Program-made: the position numbers and the translations under genes
Source: Aplectana chamaeleonis
Taxonomy: Eukaryota; Nematoda; Chromadorea; Rhabditida; Cosmocercidae
DNA length: 64,000 nucleotides
Reading direction: 5' to 3'
NCBI GenBank assembly: GCA_029168955.1
Contig: JAPDOI010000186.1
Coordinates: forward strand, 62,001 to 126,000
Shown here: positions 23,504 through 35,145 of the stretch, one piece after another
How the letters are laid out: each line of letters begins with the position of its first letter
Numbering within the stretch: position 1 is the stretch's first letter
Notes under the pieces: model-generated
The model's database searches: none
Told to the model about the DNA's origin: nothing
Seen by the model: only the letters and a program-made list of their open reading frames with translations

Positions 23504-24270
23504 AGGCTCATTCCTAGCAATCGCTTCGACTAGTCGCGGCACTGCCAACAGATACAAAACCCATCGCGCCAACAGATCTTGTACTGAGCCGCGACGATTT
23601 GGAACAGTTTGCAGTTTCAGTCGCAATCGCCGAGCGACTAGGGTATTTCATAGCTGGTCGAAGCGACCTGCTTGATTTTGTTAGGTCGCTTCGACTAATC
23701 GCGTCGTTTCGATGATGGGAGCGATTCGTCCAGTCGAAGCGACTAGTCCGCAATCTTTCGTCACAACCTTGCGTATGTGGCGCAAAATTGCAGACGTCAC
23801 ATTTCACTGGCATGAAATACGGCATGTGAAAGGGAAAAACATGTATTTATGACACATTTACTATGATAGAGATGAGAAAATATAATAAGGATACCGAGAA
23901 ATCACATTTCATGCAGAGCTTCTAGCAATTAGTAACTTTAGTCGTAAATTTAAGTTTTTGCTCAAGCAAATTCCACCCCATCGTTTTTTGGAACCATTAT
24001 TCGTTTGAAAACTATGCAAAACTCTTTTTTCAGAAGGTAAGGTCAACAATGTCACAAAAAATAAGTAGAAATGCCGAGAAAAATGTTTTTTTCATTCCTG
24101 CGGCGCGGTCCGCAATTGTCCGTCTATTTCACGCGGAATTACTCCCGCCCAAGCGATTTGAAATCGGAGGACGGAGCGATTTCAAATCGCTTCGTCCAGC
24201 GATTTCAGATCGCGGCAGTATTGTTGGTCGCTTCGACTTCAAGTCGAAGCGACCAGCTATGAATGGGGCT
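23504..24270 (+). mobile_element. 770-bp PIF/Harbinger-like MITE, copy B
   Basis: Starts AGGCTCATTC and ends GTCGAAGCGACCAGCTATG then AATGGGGCT; TAA duplications flank it (23501-23503, 24271-24273). Subterminal GTCGAAGCGAC and GATTTGAAATCGC motifs repeat many times, as expected for transposase-binding sites. Open frames inside are short and unlike a transposase. Confidence 0.85.
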
Positions 24271-24319
24271 TAAGGGTGAGTTTGATGTATAATGATAACA
24301 GAGTGTGATAAGGGCCGCT

Positions 24320-24545
24320 TTCCCCGAAGCATCAAGTCTCGAATTGGCAGAGTAGGTACTATACTTTGACCGAATCGAATGATTCGAAAATTCATTCAAC
24401 TGGAAAAGTCGACTTCGAATCATTCGAAAAATCGAATATTCGAAGAAGGCGATTTCCCGAATTATTCGGAAAGTCAAATATTCGAAAATCTTAAAACGCG
24501 AATTATCCGAAAAGTCGGTTATTCGAAAAAAATCTGAAAATGTAA
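24320..24545. repeat. ATTCGAAAA word cluster
   Basis: Degenerate alternation of GAATCATTCGAAAA, GAATATTCGAAGA and CGAATTATTCGGAAA. The block CATCAAGTCTCGAATTGGCA just before it recurs near 29670 (CATCAAGTTTTGATTTGGCA). Confidence 0.5.
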
Positions 24546-24689
24546 AGGTATAGTAGGCACCAACCGCTCACTCACACATGCCGTGTCGTCCATGGCGACG
24601 TCAGGTCGAAAATAGGTCAAACAATAATCTAGTGTTTATGATTGTGTTGGTCGTGCTATAAATACCCTGGTCTGCAGCCCTTCTTTCAG

Positions 24690-24924
24690 GCAGATTGCGC
24701 TAGTTCTTGGATCGCTTATAGGAATCATTGTAATCGTTGTTATTTTGGTTGTGTGTGTCTTGAACGTTCCTTTCGATAAAAAGGCGGGTTCCTTTAACTC
24801 TCAAATGTTCTCTATCACACTAGCCTTCCGGCCATCCTGTCGACTTTCTGGGGATCTAGCCCCAAACTCCAGAATTTCCGCTCTTGGCGGGAGATCTCAG
24901 ATTGTCTCGGCATATACACGGTGA
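24690..24924 (+). CDS. Gene 1, transmembrane and tail exon
   Basis: A TTCTTTCAG acceptor is followed by G, which completes Trp with the preceding exon, then QIALVLGSLIGIIVIVVILV: a single membrane helix of about 22 residues. After it come VCVLNVPFDKKAGSF and a Ser/Arg-rich tail ending SAYTR and TGA, 77 residues in all. A helix with a following KK fits a type I orientation. The tail may be shorter if a donor inside the exon is used, because a second open frame (24860-25159) overlaps it. Confidence 0.65.
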
Positions 24925-25559
24925 AATTGAAGTTCATGTCACCTTAGTGCTTTTTGACGCAAACAGAGAAAGCTCACCGTATCTATGTACACAAGACGGC
25001 GCAGAATACGGCAAAAATTGTGGAGAAAATGAATTAGTCTGCGTCAGGTGTGCACAGATGCAAAATCTATTCAAAAAAGTGGCGCGTCCTATTAACAGAT
25101 CACTGAACTCATTTCGAGGGCTTCACCATTTCACATGTCATCCTAAAGACTTCTACTGAAGCCCTACCTTTCGCCCATTCTCCACAGAATAAGCCGGGTT
25201 TGTGATAGCGCCGCGCGGTTGTGACAGATCACATGTGAGTTTTCCTAGTCTCGCCTATGACTTTTATTCTTTGTTATGGATTCCTCGTATTGTATTCAGT
25301 CTCATAGACCGCTAAACATCAAAACAGAAACTAAGAAGTCATCTGCGAGACAAGGAAAATTTACTTCAGGCTGCGGCGCGAGCTGTGAGAGGTTTCGATA
25401 CTGGTCTGACCCCTTTCAACTAATTTGGGTGTTGTGACGAGAACGGGTCTGGTCTTCAACGGCGAAAAATTGTTCAAGAAAGTTTTAAAAGATTGTAATA
25501 CTAATCACGGTCTATGTACGACTTTCAATTAATCTCGGCATTGACAAAGTTTATATGGG
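24925..25559. other. Gene 1 3' region and intergenic DNA
   Basis: Holds an overlapping open frame to 25159 (Cys-containing, with CAG then GTGTGC at 25045-25053) that could be an exon of another transcript. No canonical AATAAA was seen near the gene 1 stop. Confidence 0.35.
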
Positions 25560-25574
25560 CAGTAGTTTTATGCA

Positions 25575-25830
25575 GCTTAGAACCGAGTACGGTACAGATT
25601 TATTCGGCTGACGTTTCGGCTTCTTCGCCTTCTTCGGAGCCCGGAAAGTAAAGAGCATTTGGAAAAATTATCCGGTCAAGCATCATTTCATTCAACAGAA
25701 TCGCTTTCAGTGGGAGGCAGGACCACCCGCGACGCGAAGAGGAAAAAGAGACCAACCTTAGACTGTGAGTCGACGAGCTCAACGAATCACCCTCAGATGA
25801 GACAAACGCAGGGGAGGAGACTCGCACATC
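25575..25830 (-). mobile_element. Retroelement 3'-end motif region
   Basis: On the minus strand the sequence GGCTCCGAAGAAGGCGAAG then AAGCCGAAACGTCAG is of the type found at the ends of many invertebrate Penelope-like and other retroelements. A similar GAAGAAGGCTCCAAGAGCCG is at about 59132. The remaining body is not recognisable. Confidence 0.35.
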
Positions 25831-26284
25831 GGGCCCTCTTATACACTAGTGGACAAAAATCTATTGACATGGTCTTTTTTGAAATATCTTTGCTCCCCTC
25901 GGGGCTATCAATTTCATCTTATGACCCGATATTTTCGGTTCTATTGCCGATATAATGAAGTATGCTATGATTTTATTATGATTTTTCTATCGGTAACTAT
26001 GACACAACAGAAAATTTAAAATTTGGTAAAACCACCGATACGATGAGAAAAGAAAATCCCTGTATACGGGATATGAAACAAGGGGCCATGAGAGGAGGTG
26101 GAGAGCTCGAGGCGAAGAGCAGTGGCCGCCAACACTGCAAACCGCTAGCGAAGATGCGATTCCGGATACCAACTTCGTAGGTCCGCCAACTCCTACGAGA
26201 TCCACATGTCGAACAACAGAGGGGAGTGGCATGGGGCATAAAACAAACACACGACTTTGTTAGTATGAGGAAACAGAGCATTCA

Positions 26285-27180
26285 TGAAACATAACTGCCG
26301 TAGGTTAGTGACAATGGAGAGCAATGAAAATTTATATCACGCACGATCGGGTGGAGATAGCTGAAAGAAAACCATTGGGAACTACTCAAACACAGCAAGA
26401 TAAAAAGTGATTAAAATCTATAAACGTGTTACCTAGTTCTGATGAAGGACCAGTCGGTTCACGTCAGTCGCAAACATCTTGTCATTCAAGAAAAACACTG
26501 TGTCAAAGTCAAAACCACCCTTGTGATTTCAGTATGCTATCTATTTTCGTCTTTAAGCTATGGGAAGATAATGAGTTGACCACGGATGGTGGCAGTTGAT
26601 TCCACAAGGAAATTACTCTTTGTGAGAAATTATTGTTAAAGTTGTTGGAGCGCGTTTTCTCCCTCAGAAGTCTGAAATCGTGGCCTCGCGTGAGGCCAAC
26701 TGTAGCAGATTTTCTAAACAAGACACCGAAATTGAAACCAAGTTCTTCTTCAGACAGTCTATATACTAATTCGTAATCTATAAGTCTCCTTCTCATTTCA
26801 AAAGAAGATGAATTCAGGTACTTCAGGCGATCTTTGTAAGAAATTTTAAATAAACCAGCTCGTGCAAATATGCGCTCAGTAAATTTTCTTTGAACTTGCT
26901 CAATCTGGTCAACCAGAGCACGAGATGACGGAGACCAAACTGGTGAACAGTACTCGAGCAATGGTCGCACAAAAGTTGTGAAAAGCCTGAACAGTGTCAC
27001 TCTATTGGTAGTTGAGAAAGCCCGCAGGATGAAATTAGCTCGAGATTTGGCAGAATTCGTAATACCATTTATATAAGCTTCGAAAGAAATGGAATTATCG
27101 TAACTACATAAGTCCGAGGTCTTTAATATATTTTGGTTCTTTGATTGCTATCCCATCGAACGTAAGCTGAGGGGAAGCAG
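26285..27180 (-). mobile_element. CR1/jockey-type reverse transcriptase, 3' part
   Basis: The minus-strand frame from about 27180 gives LTFDGIAIKEPKYIKDLG. After one frame change it continues to a stop at 26509 with AKSRANFILRAFSTTNRV, VRPLLEYCSPVWSP, IEQVQRKFTERIF, SFEMRRRLIDYELVYRL and VISLWNQLPPSVV. These are the conserved C-terminal motifs of CR1/jockey-like non-LTR polymerases (LEY-SPVWSP; WN-LP). 26285-26508 is its probable 3' UTR. It is 5'-truncated and inactive. Confidence 0.9.
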
Positions 27181-27565
27181 CTGGGCTATAGCGCTAGAGG
27201 GCTATAGCGCAAATAATCATCGAAGAGGAAGGAATTTTTCGAAATTCGTAATTTGCGACTTTTCTTCTCTTCTTCAACTCGATAAATTTCTTCGTAGTCT
27301 TCGATATTCTCTTGTTGAATTTTGTATTTCAAAGGACTGATCGTTTACCTGGAAGTGTTAATTCGTCACATAGTTATCGAAGATCTATCATCTAAGGTTG
27401 TAAAATGGGTCTGTCAGATCAGTTTTTGGAAGTCACTTCAGGGTCGCAATACAAGCCATTTAAAAAATCCAGAAGGTCGGCGTTAGACCTCTAGTAAAAC
27501 CGGAAGCTCGAGAAAGATATCGTGAGACGAGAGCAGTATTGAATGGTGTCGTGACACGCACCTTA

Positions 27566-28367
27566 AGCCTCATTCATAGCTGGTCGCTTCGACTAGTCGC
27601 GGCACTGCCAACAGGTACAACACCCGTCGCGGCAACAGATCTTGCACTGAGTCGCGACGGGTTGGATCAGTTTGCAGTTTCAGTCACGATCGCCGAGCAA
27701 CTGGGGTATTTCATAGCTAGTAGAAGCGACCTGCTCGATTTTGTTAGGCCGCTTCGACTAGTCGCGTCGCTTCCACTATGGAAGCGATTCGTGTAATCGA
27801 GGAGACTAGTCCGCAATCTTTCGTCGGGACGTGGTGTATTCGGCGCCAAATCGCGGAAGTCACAGCTCACACACAGAAAAGACGGCATGTGAAAGGAAAA
27901 AACGAGTATTTTCAACACATTTACGATTACAGAGATGAGAAAATATAATGAGGATACCGAGAAATCACTTTTCATGTAGGGCTTCTAGCAATTAGTAACT
28001 TTAGTCGTAGTTTTAGGTTTTGCTCAAGCAAATCACACCCCCATCGTTTTTTTGGAACCATTTTTTGTTTGAAAACCATGCAAAACTCTTTTATTTATAA
28101 GACTAAGGCACTGAAGTCACAAAAAATCGGGAGGAATCAGCAAAAACCGAGAATTTTTTTTTGAATTCCTGCGGCGTTGTCCTCAATTGTCCGTATTTTT
28201 TACGCAAAACTGCGTCCGCCCGAGCGACTCGGAATCAGTGGACGAAGCGATTTGAAATCGCTTCGTCCACTGATTTCATTTCAATTTCCAGCGATTTCAA
28301 ATCGCGGCAGTTTTGTTGGTCGCTTCGACTCGACTTGAAGTCGAAGCGACCAGCTATGAATGAACCT
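27566..28367 (+). mobile_element. 770-bp PIF/Harbinger-like MITE, copy C
   Basis: Starts AGCCTCATTCATAGCTGG and ends CCAGCTATGAATGAACCT, with TTA duplications at 27563-27565 and 28368-28370. It is slightly longer than the other copies because of extra GATTTCATTT-type sequence near the right end. Confidence 0.85.
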
Positions 28368-28394
28368 TTACGCGACTTTCCGAGGCTTAGTTAT

Positions 28395-28525
28395 AATTTT
28401 TGCATGGCTATTGCATGGCTATGGTATTGAAATGCAGCTCCTTCACGAAATAGCAACGCTGCGCAATGAGGTGCGCAAAATAGCATAGCTACGGCATCGC
28501 TGTGGCATCGCTATGGCATTAAAAT
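28395..28525. repeat. TGGCATNGCTA word cluster
   Basis: Repeated ATGGCTATTGCATGGCTATGG and ATCGCTGTGGCATCGCTATGG words separated by a GCGCAATGAGGTGCGC palindrome. Confidence 0.5.
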
Positions 28526-28589
28526 CTTGAACTTGTTAAGAATTGAGTTCTTTTCTGGTATCAGTATCATGCTCAGTGTAAACAAACCG

Positions 28590-28745
28590 AGTAGTATAAA
28601 AGGGGCTCTATCTCACCGAATGCTCATTCGGAATTTCGATCCTGGAAGGTGACTTCAAGTCACCTTTGAAAGATCACTCAGAAGCCGAAGAATAATTTTT
28701 AGCAGCTGAGGGGATGGCCCCACGGCTAGGGGGGTGGGGGTGGTC
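28590..28745 (-). repeat. TATA-bearing interspersed repeat, copy 2
   Basis: Reads GTATAAAAGGGGCT, then CTCATTCGG, CTGGAAGGTGACTTCAAG, GCTGAGGGGATGG, CCCACGGCTAGG on the + strand. It is the reverse complement of the copies at 22740 and 36640. A TATA box at a fixed place in a dispersed repeat suggests a transcribed unit. Confidence 0.6.
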
Positions 28746-29250
28746 CCGCTCACGGAGACGGCGGTGGGTACCATAAAAACCACATATGGCATCGAAATAG
28801 CCCACATGTGGCCGGCATAGCCTCATGTGAGTTATTAAGATGCAATAGCAATGCAAATTTTCTCAGAGTGAGGCCTGCAATTTTCATATCGTTGGGCAAG
28901 ACATCGAGCCATCTCTGCTTAACTTGTCTTCTTGGTCGCTGGCGTGTCACGTGGAGCTGCATAGCCGCTTTCGCTATCGCGTGTCGCTCGGGAAACGTGC
29001 CCGTACCTTCCTATGTGATGTTCGCGAAGTTCGTTCGAAATGAGCGCGACACTGAATCTTACACGCACATCTTCATTCCGAACTCGGTTCAATCGGTTCA
29101 GCCCACCACTTTATCCACTTTCATAACGCGAAGCCGTATTTCTACTTTGTTCATCATTGGACAACACTCTGTGCCGTACAGTGCGGCGGGCCTCACGACC
29201 GAACGATTAGTCTTTGACTTGAGCGTCGCGAACCTTTTTCTCACGTCATA
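28746..29250 (-). mobile_element. RTE-type reverse transcriptase, C-terminal remnant
   Basis: Minus-strand frames give LKSKTNRSVVRPAALYGTE, then after a shift LNRLNRVRNEDVRVRF and LREHHIGRYGHVSRATRDS, then QRPRRQVKQRWLDVLPNDM. These match the RTE C-terminal series (VRPALYGTE, RLRWYGHV, GRPKQRW-D). At least two frame changes mark it as dead. It runs directly up to the TATA-bearing repeat. Confidence 0.85.
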
Positions 29251-29329
29251 ATCTCCTTATTTTCATTACAATCCAGCATGACTGACCGCCCCGCTCCTTG
29301 CCTACCCCGACTAATCCGAGCAAGGTAGG

Positions 29330-29645
29330 CTACGAGTATCGTCGATCAATGGTCGAGAGATAGCCGCGGCGCAATGATTTAACGTAATATCACTTGATCG
29401 ATGTTCATGACTATCATTACCTCCTCGCTTGCGTGCGTGCCACGTGTGTTCGTCATGGCGATCTCTCAACCAGTGATCGATCAAACACACATATCGTCGA
29501 TCACTGCTCGAGAGATCGCCGCGTCGAACACATGGGGCACGCACGCAAGCGAAGAGGTAGTGATAGGATCATTACCTTCTCGCTTGCGTGCGTGCCACAT
29601 GTGTTCGACGCGACGCTCTCTCGACCAGTGATCGACCATAAGTAC
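29330..29645. mobile_element. Multi-armed fold-back array
   Basis: The unit CTCGCTTGCGTGCGTGCCAC … GATCTCTCAACCAGTGATCGA occurs at 29418-29485 (+), 29495-29577 (inverted) and 29578-29635 (+), with a fourth partial inverted unit at 29337-29375. The arrangement can form alternative hairpins. Family unknown. Confidence 0.7.
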
Positions 29646-30365
29646 GTAACAGACCGCTACCCCCGAAACATCAAGTTTTGATTTGGCAGAGTACGTGAGG
29701 CGTACACTCTATTTTCTTCACAGCTGAGTCGTATGCGCGTCAAAGTATCATTGTCAGTATTTGAGAAGTCGCTTTCCAGAGATACATATGTGTGCTGACT
29801 TGGGAGTTCCTTGGGGTTTGACGATGACAAACCTTGTTCAAAAGCAACTTCTTTCTTTACATTGAAGAAAACGAATGCAGCATTGTTTCAGAAAGTGGTT
29901 GTCACAGACGGAATGCAGAAGCCCGCAGATCCAGAAAAGCAATCGAAATCCTCCAGCAGCTCAGCGCCTCGCCTTGAATAAACTACAATTTCTTTCAACT
30001 ATGTGTCAAAGTCCTTCACGCGGGAAACCTGCAGCTACTTCAAGTTTTAATGCTGTCTCTCTATGATGACAGTCAGTAATAGACCGAATAAATAATCACT
30101 TACAATGACGCACACACAGCATCTCTAAAAATTGACCAGAGCCCTGTCAACATGTACGAGTGTGAGTATATGTGAGAGTTGCAAAAAGTTTCAGTGAAGC
30201 GCCATTTACCTCGTGATTACACCCAGCACCCAGAACCGACTTTCTAAAAACCATCCATCGTCAGAACAAAATTGTGCATAGCCGCCTTCGGCTGCACGTC
30301 TCAATAACTCCCAAAAGGCTGCTCGACTATACTGAGCGATGAACAACATGGCAACAGATAGGTAG
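29646..30365. other. No recognised feature
   Basis: The opening words (GAAACATCAAGTTTTGATTTG) match 24325-24350; otherwise unique-looking sequence. Confidence 0.35.
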
Positions 30366-30500
30366 GTGTTCAGGGAAAAAATATTTTCGAAAACAGAAAA
30401 CATAAAATCTAGTTTGACAGAAAACAGAAAAAATTCTTTGAAAATGGGCAGAAAACAGAAAACAGAAAATTTTCAAAAATCAATAAAGGGTGTTCAGCGT
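30366..30500. repeat. GAAAACAGAAAA word cluster, copy 1
   Basis: GGGCAGAAAACAGAAAACAG, AAAACAGAAAAAATT and related words. The same words (ATGGGCAGAAAATAGAAAAC) recur at 32205-32315. Confidence 0.55.
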
Positions 30501-30592
30501 ACACTAAGCAAAATTTTTCAAAACATTGAACCTTTTTTATACATTTTTTGAGTGGTCTATGCATCTTTCATTGAGTTTTCAAAACCTTACAG

Positions 30593-30737
30593 TTGGCCAG
30601 AGCAAAATGTATAGACGCTCCAGAAACGCAGATTATGAGTGCGATGAGCTGGCAAGTGTTCATCGAACCATCCTTTTCCCAGGCAATAAAAACTCGATTA
30701 CTCTGTTAGAAGCTCAGTACATATGTCTGTGCAAGGA
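30593..30737 (+). CDS. Possible orphan exon
   Basis: The acceptor CCTTACAG and donor GTATGT bound a frame reading GQSKMYRRSRNADYECDEL and ending AQYICLCKE. It contains three Cys and a mixed, protein-like composition. The alternative frame is also open for 38 codons, which weakens the case. Its phases (2 to 2) do not fit directly onto the gene 2 exon at 37299. Confidence 0.25.
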
Positions 30738-30799
30738 GTATGTAGTGCAGTCGGAGCGAGCTTTCCTTTCCTTGATGTACATATTTTGGCACTGATTGT

Positions 30800-31254
30800 G
30801 GGATAACTGCTGGTTTGAACACTACTACTCCTCAGAGCTGAAAGTCACGCCCGTACCGCGCTCCTATGCCGTTAGAGTATAACTGACCTGACGCGCCGTC
30901 CGCTCCACGTCGAGAGCCTCTCGTACCGCTGTGGCAGAATTATCATCTGCCTGATAGCCTCACTATCAATTTCTCGGCGCTTCATCTTAACTGAATTCTG
31001 TGCTGTCTGCGTCTCAGTGAATTAAAACACGTATTTAGAGTTTTGAGTGCATGGCACAGTTTGAGCCAACATTACCCCGCTCCATCAAAGCGAGTACGTT
31101 GGGGAGCGGGTATAAATAGTGGGGACTGCTTTGCGTTAAATCTGAGGGATTCGTCAACGATAAACCTCTGGGTAAGAGTATCCACAATTAGTTAAAGATA
31201 AGGAATCGACTTCATGGGACCCCTATCGGAATGCGAAGCGCATTTGACGTCGTA
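30800..31254. other. No gene; one TATA-like box
   Basis: GGGTATAAATAG at 31108-31119 is followed by a GC-rich start-like region, but no transcript can be defined from sequence. Confidence 0.3.
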
Positions 31255-31850
31255 TTTGTAGAGGCTTGACTCTGAGAGAAATCGCCGCTGCAGCTCCGCG
31301 ATAGTGCCGCTTTGGCGCGTGCAGTCACCGAAGCGGCGCTATCGCGGAGCCGCGGCGGCACTACCGCGGAGCTGTAGCTGGGACGCAACAGTACCGCTTC
31401 GGCTCCGCGATAACGCCGCAGCGGCCCCGGGAGAGTGTTCGATATGAAGTTATTTAGGAATAATAAGACAATTAGGGTGGGGCTAATTGTAAGAACAACA
31501 ATTCGCACCTGCAGTCGTTACGTCCTTTGTCTGATAAGGACAGAGGTTACGGCCGCTTTTGTGCACAAAGAATTACGGAATGTACCTCAAGCTTGGGTAT
31601 ATTGAACCGGCGACGATTTCGTTTTACCACAAAGGACAGTACATCGTGCTCCATGCGATTTTGCTGCTGCATCCTCGCGAGTCGGCGCAGGTTCTAACGC
31701 GGAGCCGCTGCGGTACTATCGCGGCGATGTCGAGGCTCAAGACGCGGCAGCAAAATCGTCTGATCATGGAGCCGCTGCGGCACTAGCGCGGAAATATCGC
31801 GGCACAGTCAAGGATCGCGGTACCTTCCCGGCACTTACGCGGCATATTTT
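31255..31850. repeat. GCGGAGCCGCGGCGGCAC word clusters
   Basis: Two clusters (31275-31435 and 31675-31845) built of GCTCCGCGATAGTGCCGC, its reverse complement and variants such as GCCGCTGCGGCACTAGCGCGG. The intervening sequence is not repeated. Confidence 0.6.
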
Positions 31851-32204
31851 TTTTCAAAGGATTGGGTTTCGTGATTATTTAGTGGGTTGCGGGGGCCAGC
31901 CGACTTTCCAGAGAGCGCTTTCATCTCCGTACAGAAATCTTTTACCAATTGAAGGATCACGGAGGGTTGTTGGTTTGGTTCATCTCGGCGAGGATCAAAC
32001 CCGACCGTGTACAGCGAACAGCACCGTTTCCTCCCATCACGCCAAACGTGCCCTAATGGATAACCACTCTAGCGAGATAAACGGGTCTAGCGTTGTACGA
32101 TTGCAGAGAGCCTGGGTGAAGCACATGCTCACCCTATCGGCTTAGCTTCGATAAATTCGGCCACTTTTTTCTAGGAAAATCCTACTGCAAATCGCGGTAC
32201 ACGT

Positions 32205-32320
32205 TTTTTCTGTCCATTTTTTGCCAATTTCTACAGAAAACAGAGAACAGAAAAAAATTGCCAAAAATGGGCAGAAAATAGAAAACAGAAAATTCCGCAC
32301 ATTCCTGGGCGGGATACACC
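32205..32320. repeat. GAAAACAGAAAA word cluster, copy 2
   Basis: Same words as 30366-30500, with a partly inverted arrangement (CCATTTTTTGCCAATTTCTAC / GCCAAAAATGGGCAG). Flanking DNA 31850-32204 holds only short unsupported frames. Confidence 0.5.
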
Positions 32321-32399
32321 GTGTGATTTATGCATCCCATTTTCAATGCTTTGTGTGTGTATCGACCGGGCTGGATACGTCGGCTCATCCAAATGTGAC

Positions 32400-32835
32400 A
32401 GGGGGCTCAGGATTCGATTGAACGTCGAACGATACCGCCTTCACAAATCGGGGTCGTATTCGCCAACAAACCGCCGAGGGTAGTCGAACGGAAGCAGAAG
32501 GGATGATATAGGGCCCGGCAGAGGAGCAGATCAACCCATCTCACACCAAGTAAGATGGAAATGGAAACTCTGCTACGGATTGATATCACTGCAAAAAGAT
32601 AAAGATTCTATCGCGAAGCGGCCATTTTTCAGCTATGCTATTCGAAAAATTCCGGCGGTCGCCTGGGAAGCCAAGGGAGGCGAGAGGTGGCCGTGGAGCG
32701 CGCGTTTTGTACTGAAATTTCACCTCATTTACCCTTCGACTACCCGGCGGGTTGATGGCGAATACGACTCCCGGAGTATTTCCATGAAGTTCCATCAAAA
32801 CAATGACTGATTACGCTATCAGGCGTCTCATATCA
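32400..32835 (+). mobile_element. G-tract MITE relative carrying an insertion
   Basis: The left part GGGGGCTCAGGATTCGATT…CGATACCGCC and the right part GGGAGTATTTCCATGAAGTTCC, ACAATGACTGATTACGC, TATCAGGCGTCTCATATCA match the two halves of 35519-35691. About 300 bp of foreign sequence separate them. Confidence 0.5.
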
Positions 32836-33029
32836 TGCTATATGACGTTTATCACGCGCCGTTCACAACATCTCACCCACCAGGAGAGGGTCTTATTTCA
32901 TCATCATGGCTTTCGGAGGTTGGCTCCTTCTTTTCAGTCAGTGCGGTCGGCGATCCGCTAGCAATATGCTGGCAAGCAAACACCGGCCCGCTCGTGTCCC
33001 TGTCTTCTCATACGGTGGGTGCGGACGGA

Positions 33030-33345
33030 CCGCTGGCAATCGAGGCCTCTGCGGGCGTTCCGCCAGCAAGTTCCGTGCGGATCGCTGCCCATCGTGGTCC
33101 CGCCGAGCGGATCGCTGCCTCTCGTCTCCGCGGGCGGATCGCTGCGTTTTGGCGGGCGGATAGAGGCACCTGGGAAAGTTGATCTTGCTAGAAGCGGATC
33201 GCGGGCAACCTCTAAAGCGGCGATCCGCCCGTAACCTGCCAGCGATCCGCCCGCAAGGGCTTTGGTAGCCAGCGATCGGCCCGCTGAGTTATGAGATGCA
33301 GCGTACCGCCCGCAATCTGCCAGCGATCCCCCCGTTCAAAATTTA
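33030..33345. repeat. GCGGATCGCTGCC word cluster
   Basis: About ten copies of GCGGGCGGATCGCTG or its complement CAGCGATCCGCCCGC, switching strand near 33190-33220, so that the two halves can pair. 33346-33753 has no supported feature. Confidence 0.6.
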
Positions 33346-33753
33346 CACGGTGAAACTTGTCAATCATTGACGCGTTCCTTTCTGGTATCAGTATCATCCT
33401 CAACTCAGAACGTCGGAGGGCCGCGCCCCCGTACCCACCACTCAGCGAGGCGGAGCCCCCCTCCGCGCCTGGCGCCCTACAGGTCCCTGCCCCAGCCCCA
33501 GGACTCATAATGTGCGCAACGCCCGTACATCCATGCAAAAAGGCGCGGGGCCCAGGCAGAACATTCTCACGATGTCATCGCATAATGATTGATTCCTTGT
33601 ATAACGATCTCCGGGAACCACCTCTCTCACACCCTGTGCGGGTGCTAAACCCTTCTCCAAATTTTTCCAAACCCCATGGCGTGTGTCCCATTCAAGTCTA
33701 ATCAATAGACTGGGGAACTTACTTTACTGCCACCGCGCGAAGTGCGCGATGAT

Positions 33754-34049
33754 GTAAGTATACTCTGTTTATCTTGAATTGCACAAAACACGGTACGCCA
33801 ATAGTCCTCTAATTGGCCCGCTAGTATCGTAGTGTACGTCCACGACGTGTTCTCGGCAGACACGACGGCACAGTGGCAGGGTCGGTGGCCGAGTGACGGC
33901 ATTGAAGAATCGATGGCTCTGCACACCGGGTGCACACCCGGGTTTGCCGAGAACGCGTCGTAGACGTACACTACGGTACTAGCGGGCCAATTAGAGGACT
34001 ATTGGCGGGCCATGTTTTGTGCAATTCAAGATAAATAGGGTATACTTAC
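33754..34049. mobile_element. Fold-back element with 110-bp arms
   Basis: Arms 33754-33872 and 33942-34049 are almost exact reverse complements. Both contain TTATCTTGAATTGCACAAAA, CCAATAGTCCTCTAATTGG, CCCGCTAGTA and GTAGTGTACGTC. The centre has GGTGCACACCCGG. High arm identity suggests recent origin. Confidence 0.85.
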
Positions 34050-34309
34050 TCAGTGGTGCCTGCAGTGAAGTCACCATAAAATTGTGCTCCGTATGTGGCA
34101 CGGGTTTGATTCTGGTGTTCAACGTGTCATGCGATTTGCCCGAGTTAACATGTTTTCCTCTGTTTCGAATTTTCCCTGCAGTACCAAGCTAACGAAATTT
34201 GGTGGCGCCCCCGCCTTGCTCCTGATGATTCTCCACTCGCAAAACATGGCCCCCGCCGCTCGCCCTTGGTCGGAAATTCCCGGGCGCACGGCCCTCCGAC
34301 GTTCTGAGA

Positions 34310-35080
34310 AGGCTCATTCATAGCAGGTGCCTTCGACTAGTTGCGGTCTGCCAACAGTTACAAAAACCATCGCGCCAACAGATTGTGCACTGAGTCGCGA
34401 CGATTTGGAACAGTTTGCAGTTTCAGTCGCGATCGCCGAGCGACTGGGGTATTTCATTGCTAGTCGGAGCGGCCTGCTTGATTTTGTTAGGTCGCTTCGA
34501 CTAATCCCGTCGCTTCCATGATGGAAGCGAATCGTCTTGTCGAAACGACTAGTCTGCAATCTTTCGTCACAACCTTGCGTATGTGGCGCGAAATTGCAGA
34601 CGTCACAGTTCACTCGCATAAAAACCGGCATGTGAAAGGGAAAAACGAGCGTTCATCATACATTTACGATGAGAGAGACGAGAAAATGTAATGAGGCTAC
34701 CGAAAAATTACATTTCATGCCGGCTTCGAGCAACTAAAACGTAACTTTAGCCTTACTTTTATGTTGCTGTTCAAGCAAATTCCACCCCAATCCTCTTAAA
34801 GATTTTTTTTTGTCTCAAAACTGTGCCAAACTCTTTTATCGAGAAGGTAAGGGCAACAATGTCAAAAAGTAAGTAGGAATGCCGAGGAAAAAAGCTTTCC
34901 CTCATTCCCGTGGCTTGGTCCGCAGTTGTCCGCCTATTTCACGCGAGATTACGGCCGCCCGAGCGTTTTGAAATCGCTGGACGAAACGATTTCAAGTCGC
35001 GGCACGTAGCGATTTCAGATCGCGACAGTATTGTTGGTCGCTTCGACTTCAAGTCGAAGCGACCAGCTATGAATGAGCCT
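34310..35080 (+). mobile_element. 770-bp PIF/Harbinger-like MITE, copy D
   Basis: Starts AGGCTCATTCATAGCAGG and ends GACCAGCTATGAATGAGCCT. The body follows copy B. No exact 3-bp duplication is left at its borders. Confidence 0.85.
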
Positions 35081-35145
35081 TCATAGTGGTGCTGTTCCGG
35101 AATAGACGACCCATTCTTGATGGGAAAAGTTTTTTCACCCAGTGA

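Noticed and set aside
23403..23825. Overlapping frames on both strands, repeated near 34314-34631 and 27539-27975
   Set aside because: These are the same MITE sequence read in each copy, not conserved proteins.
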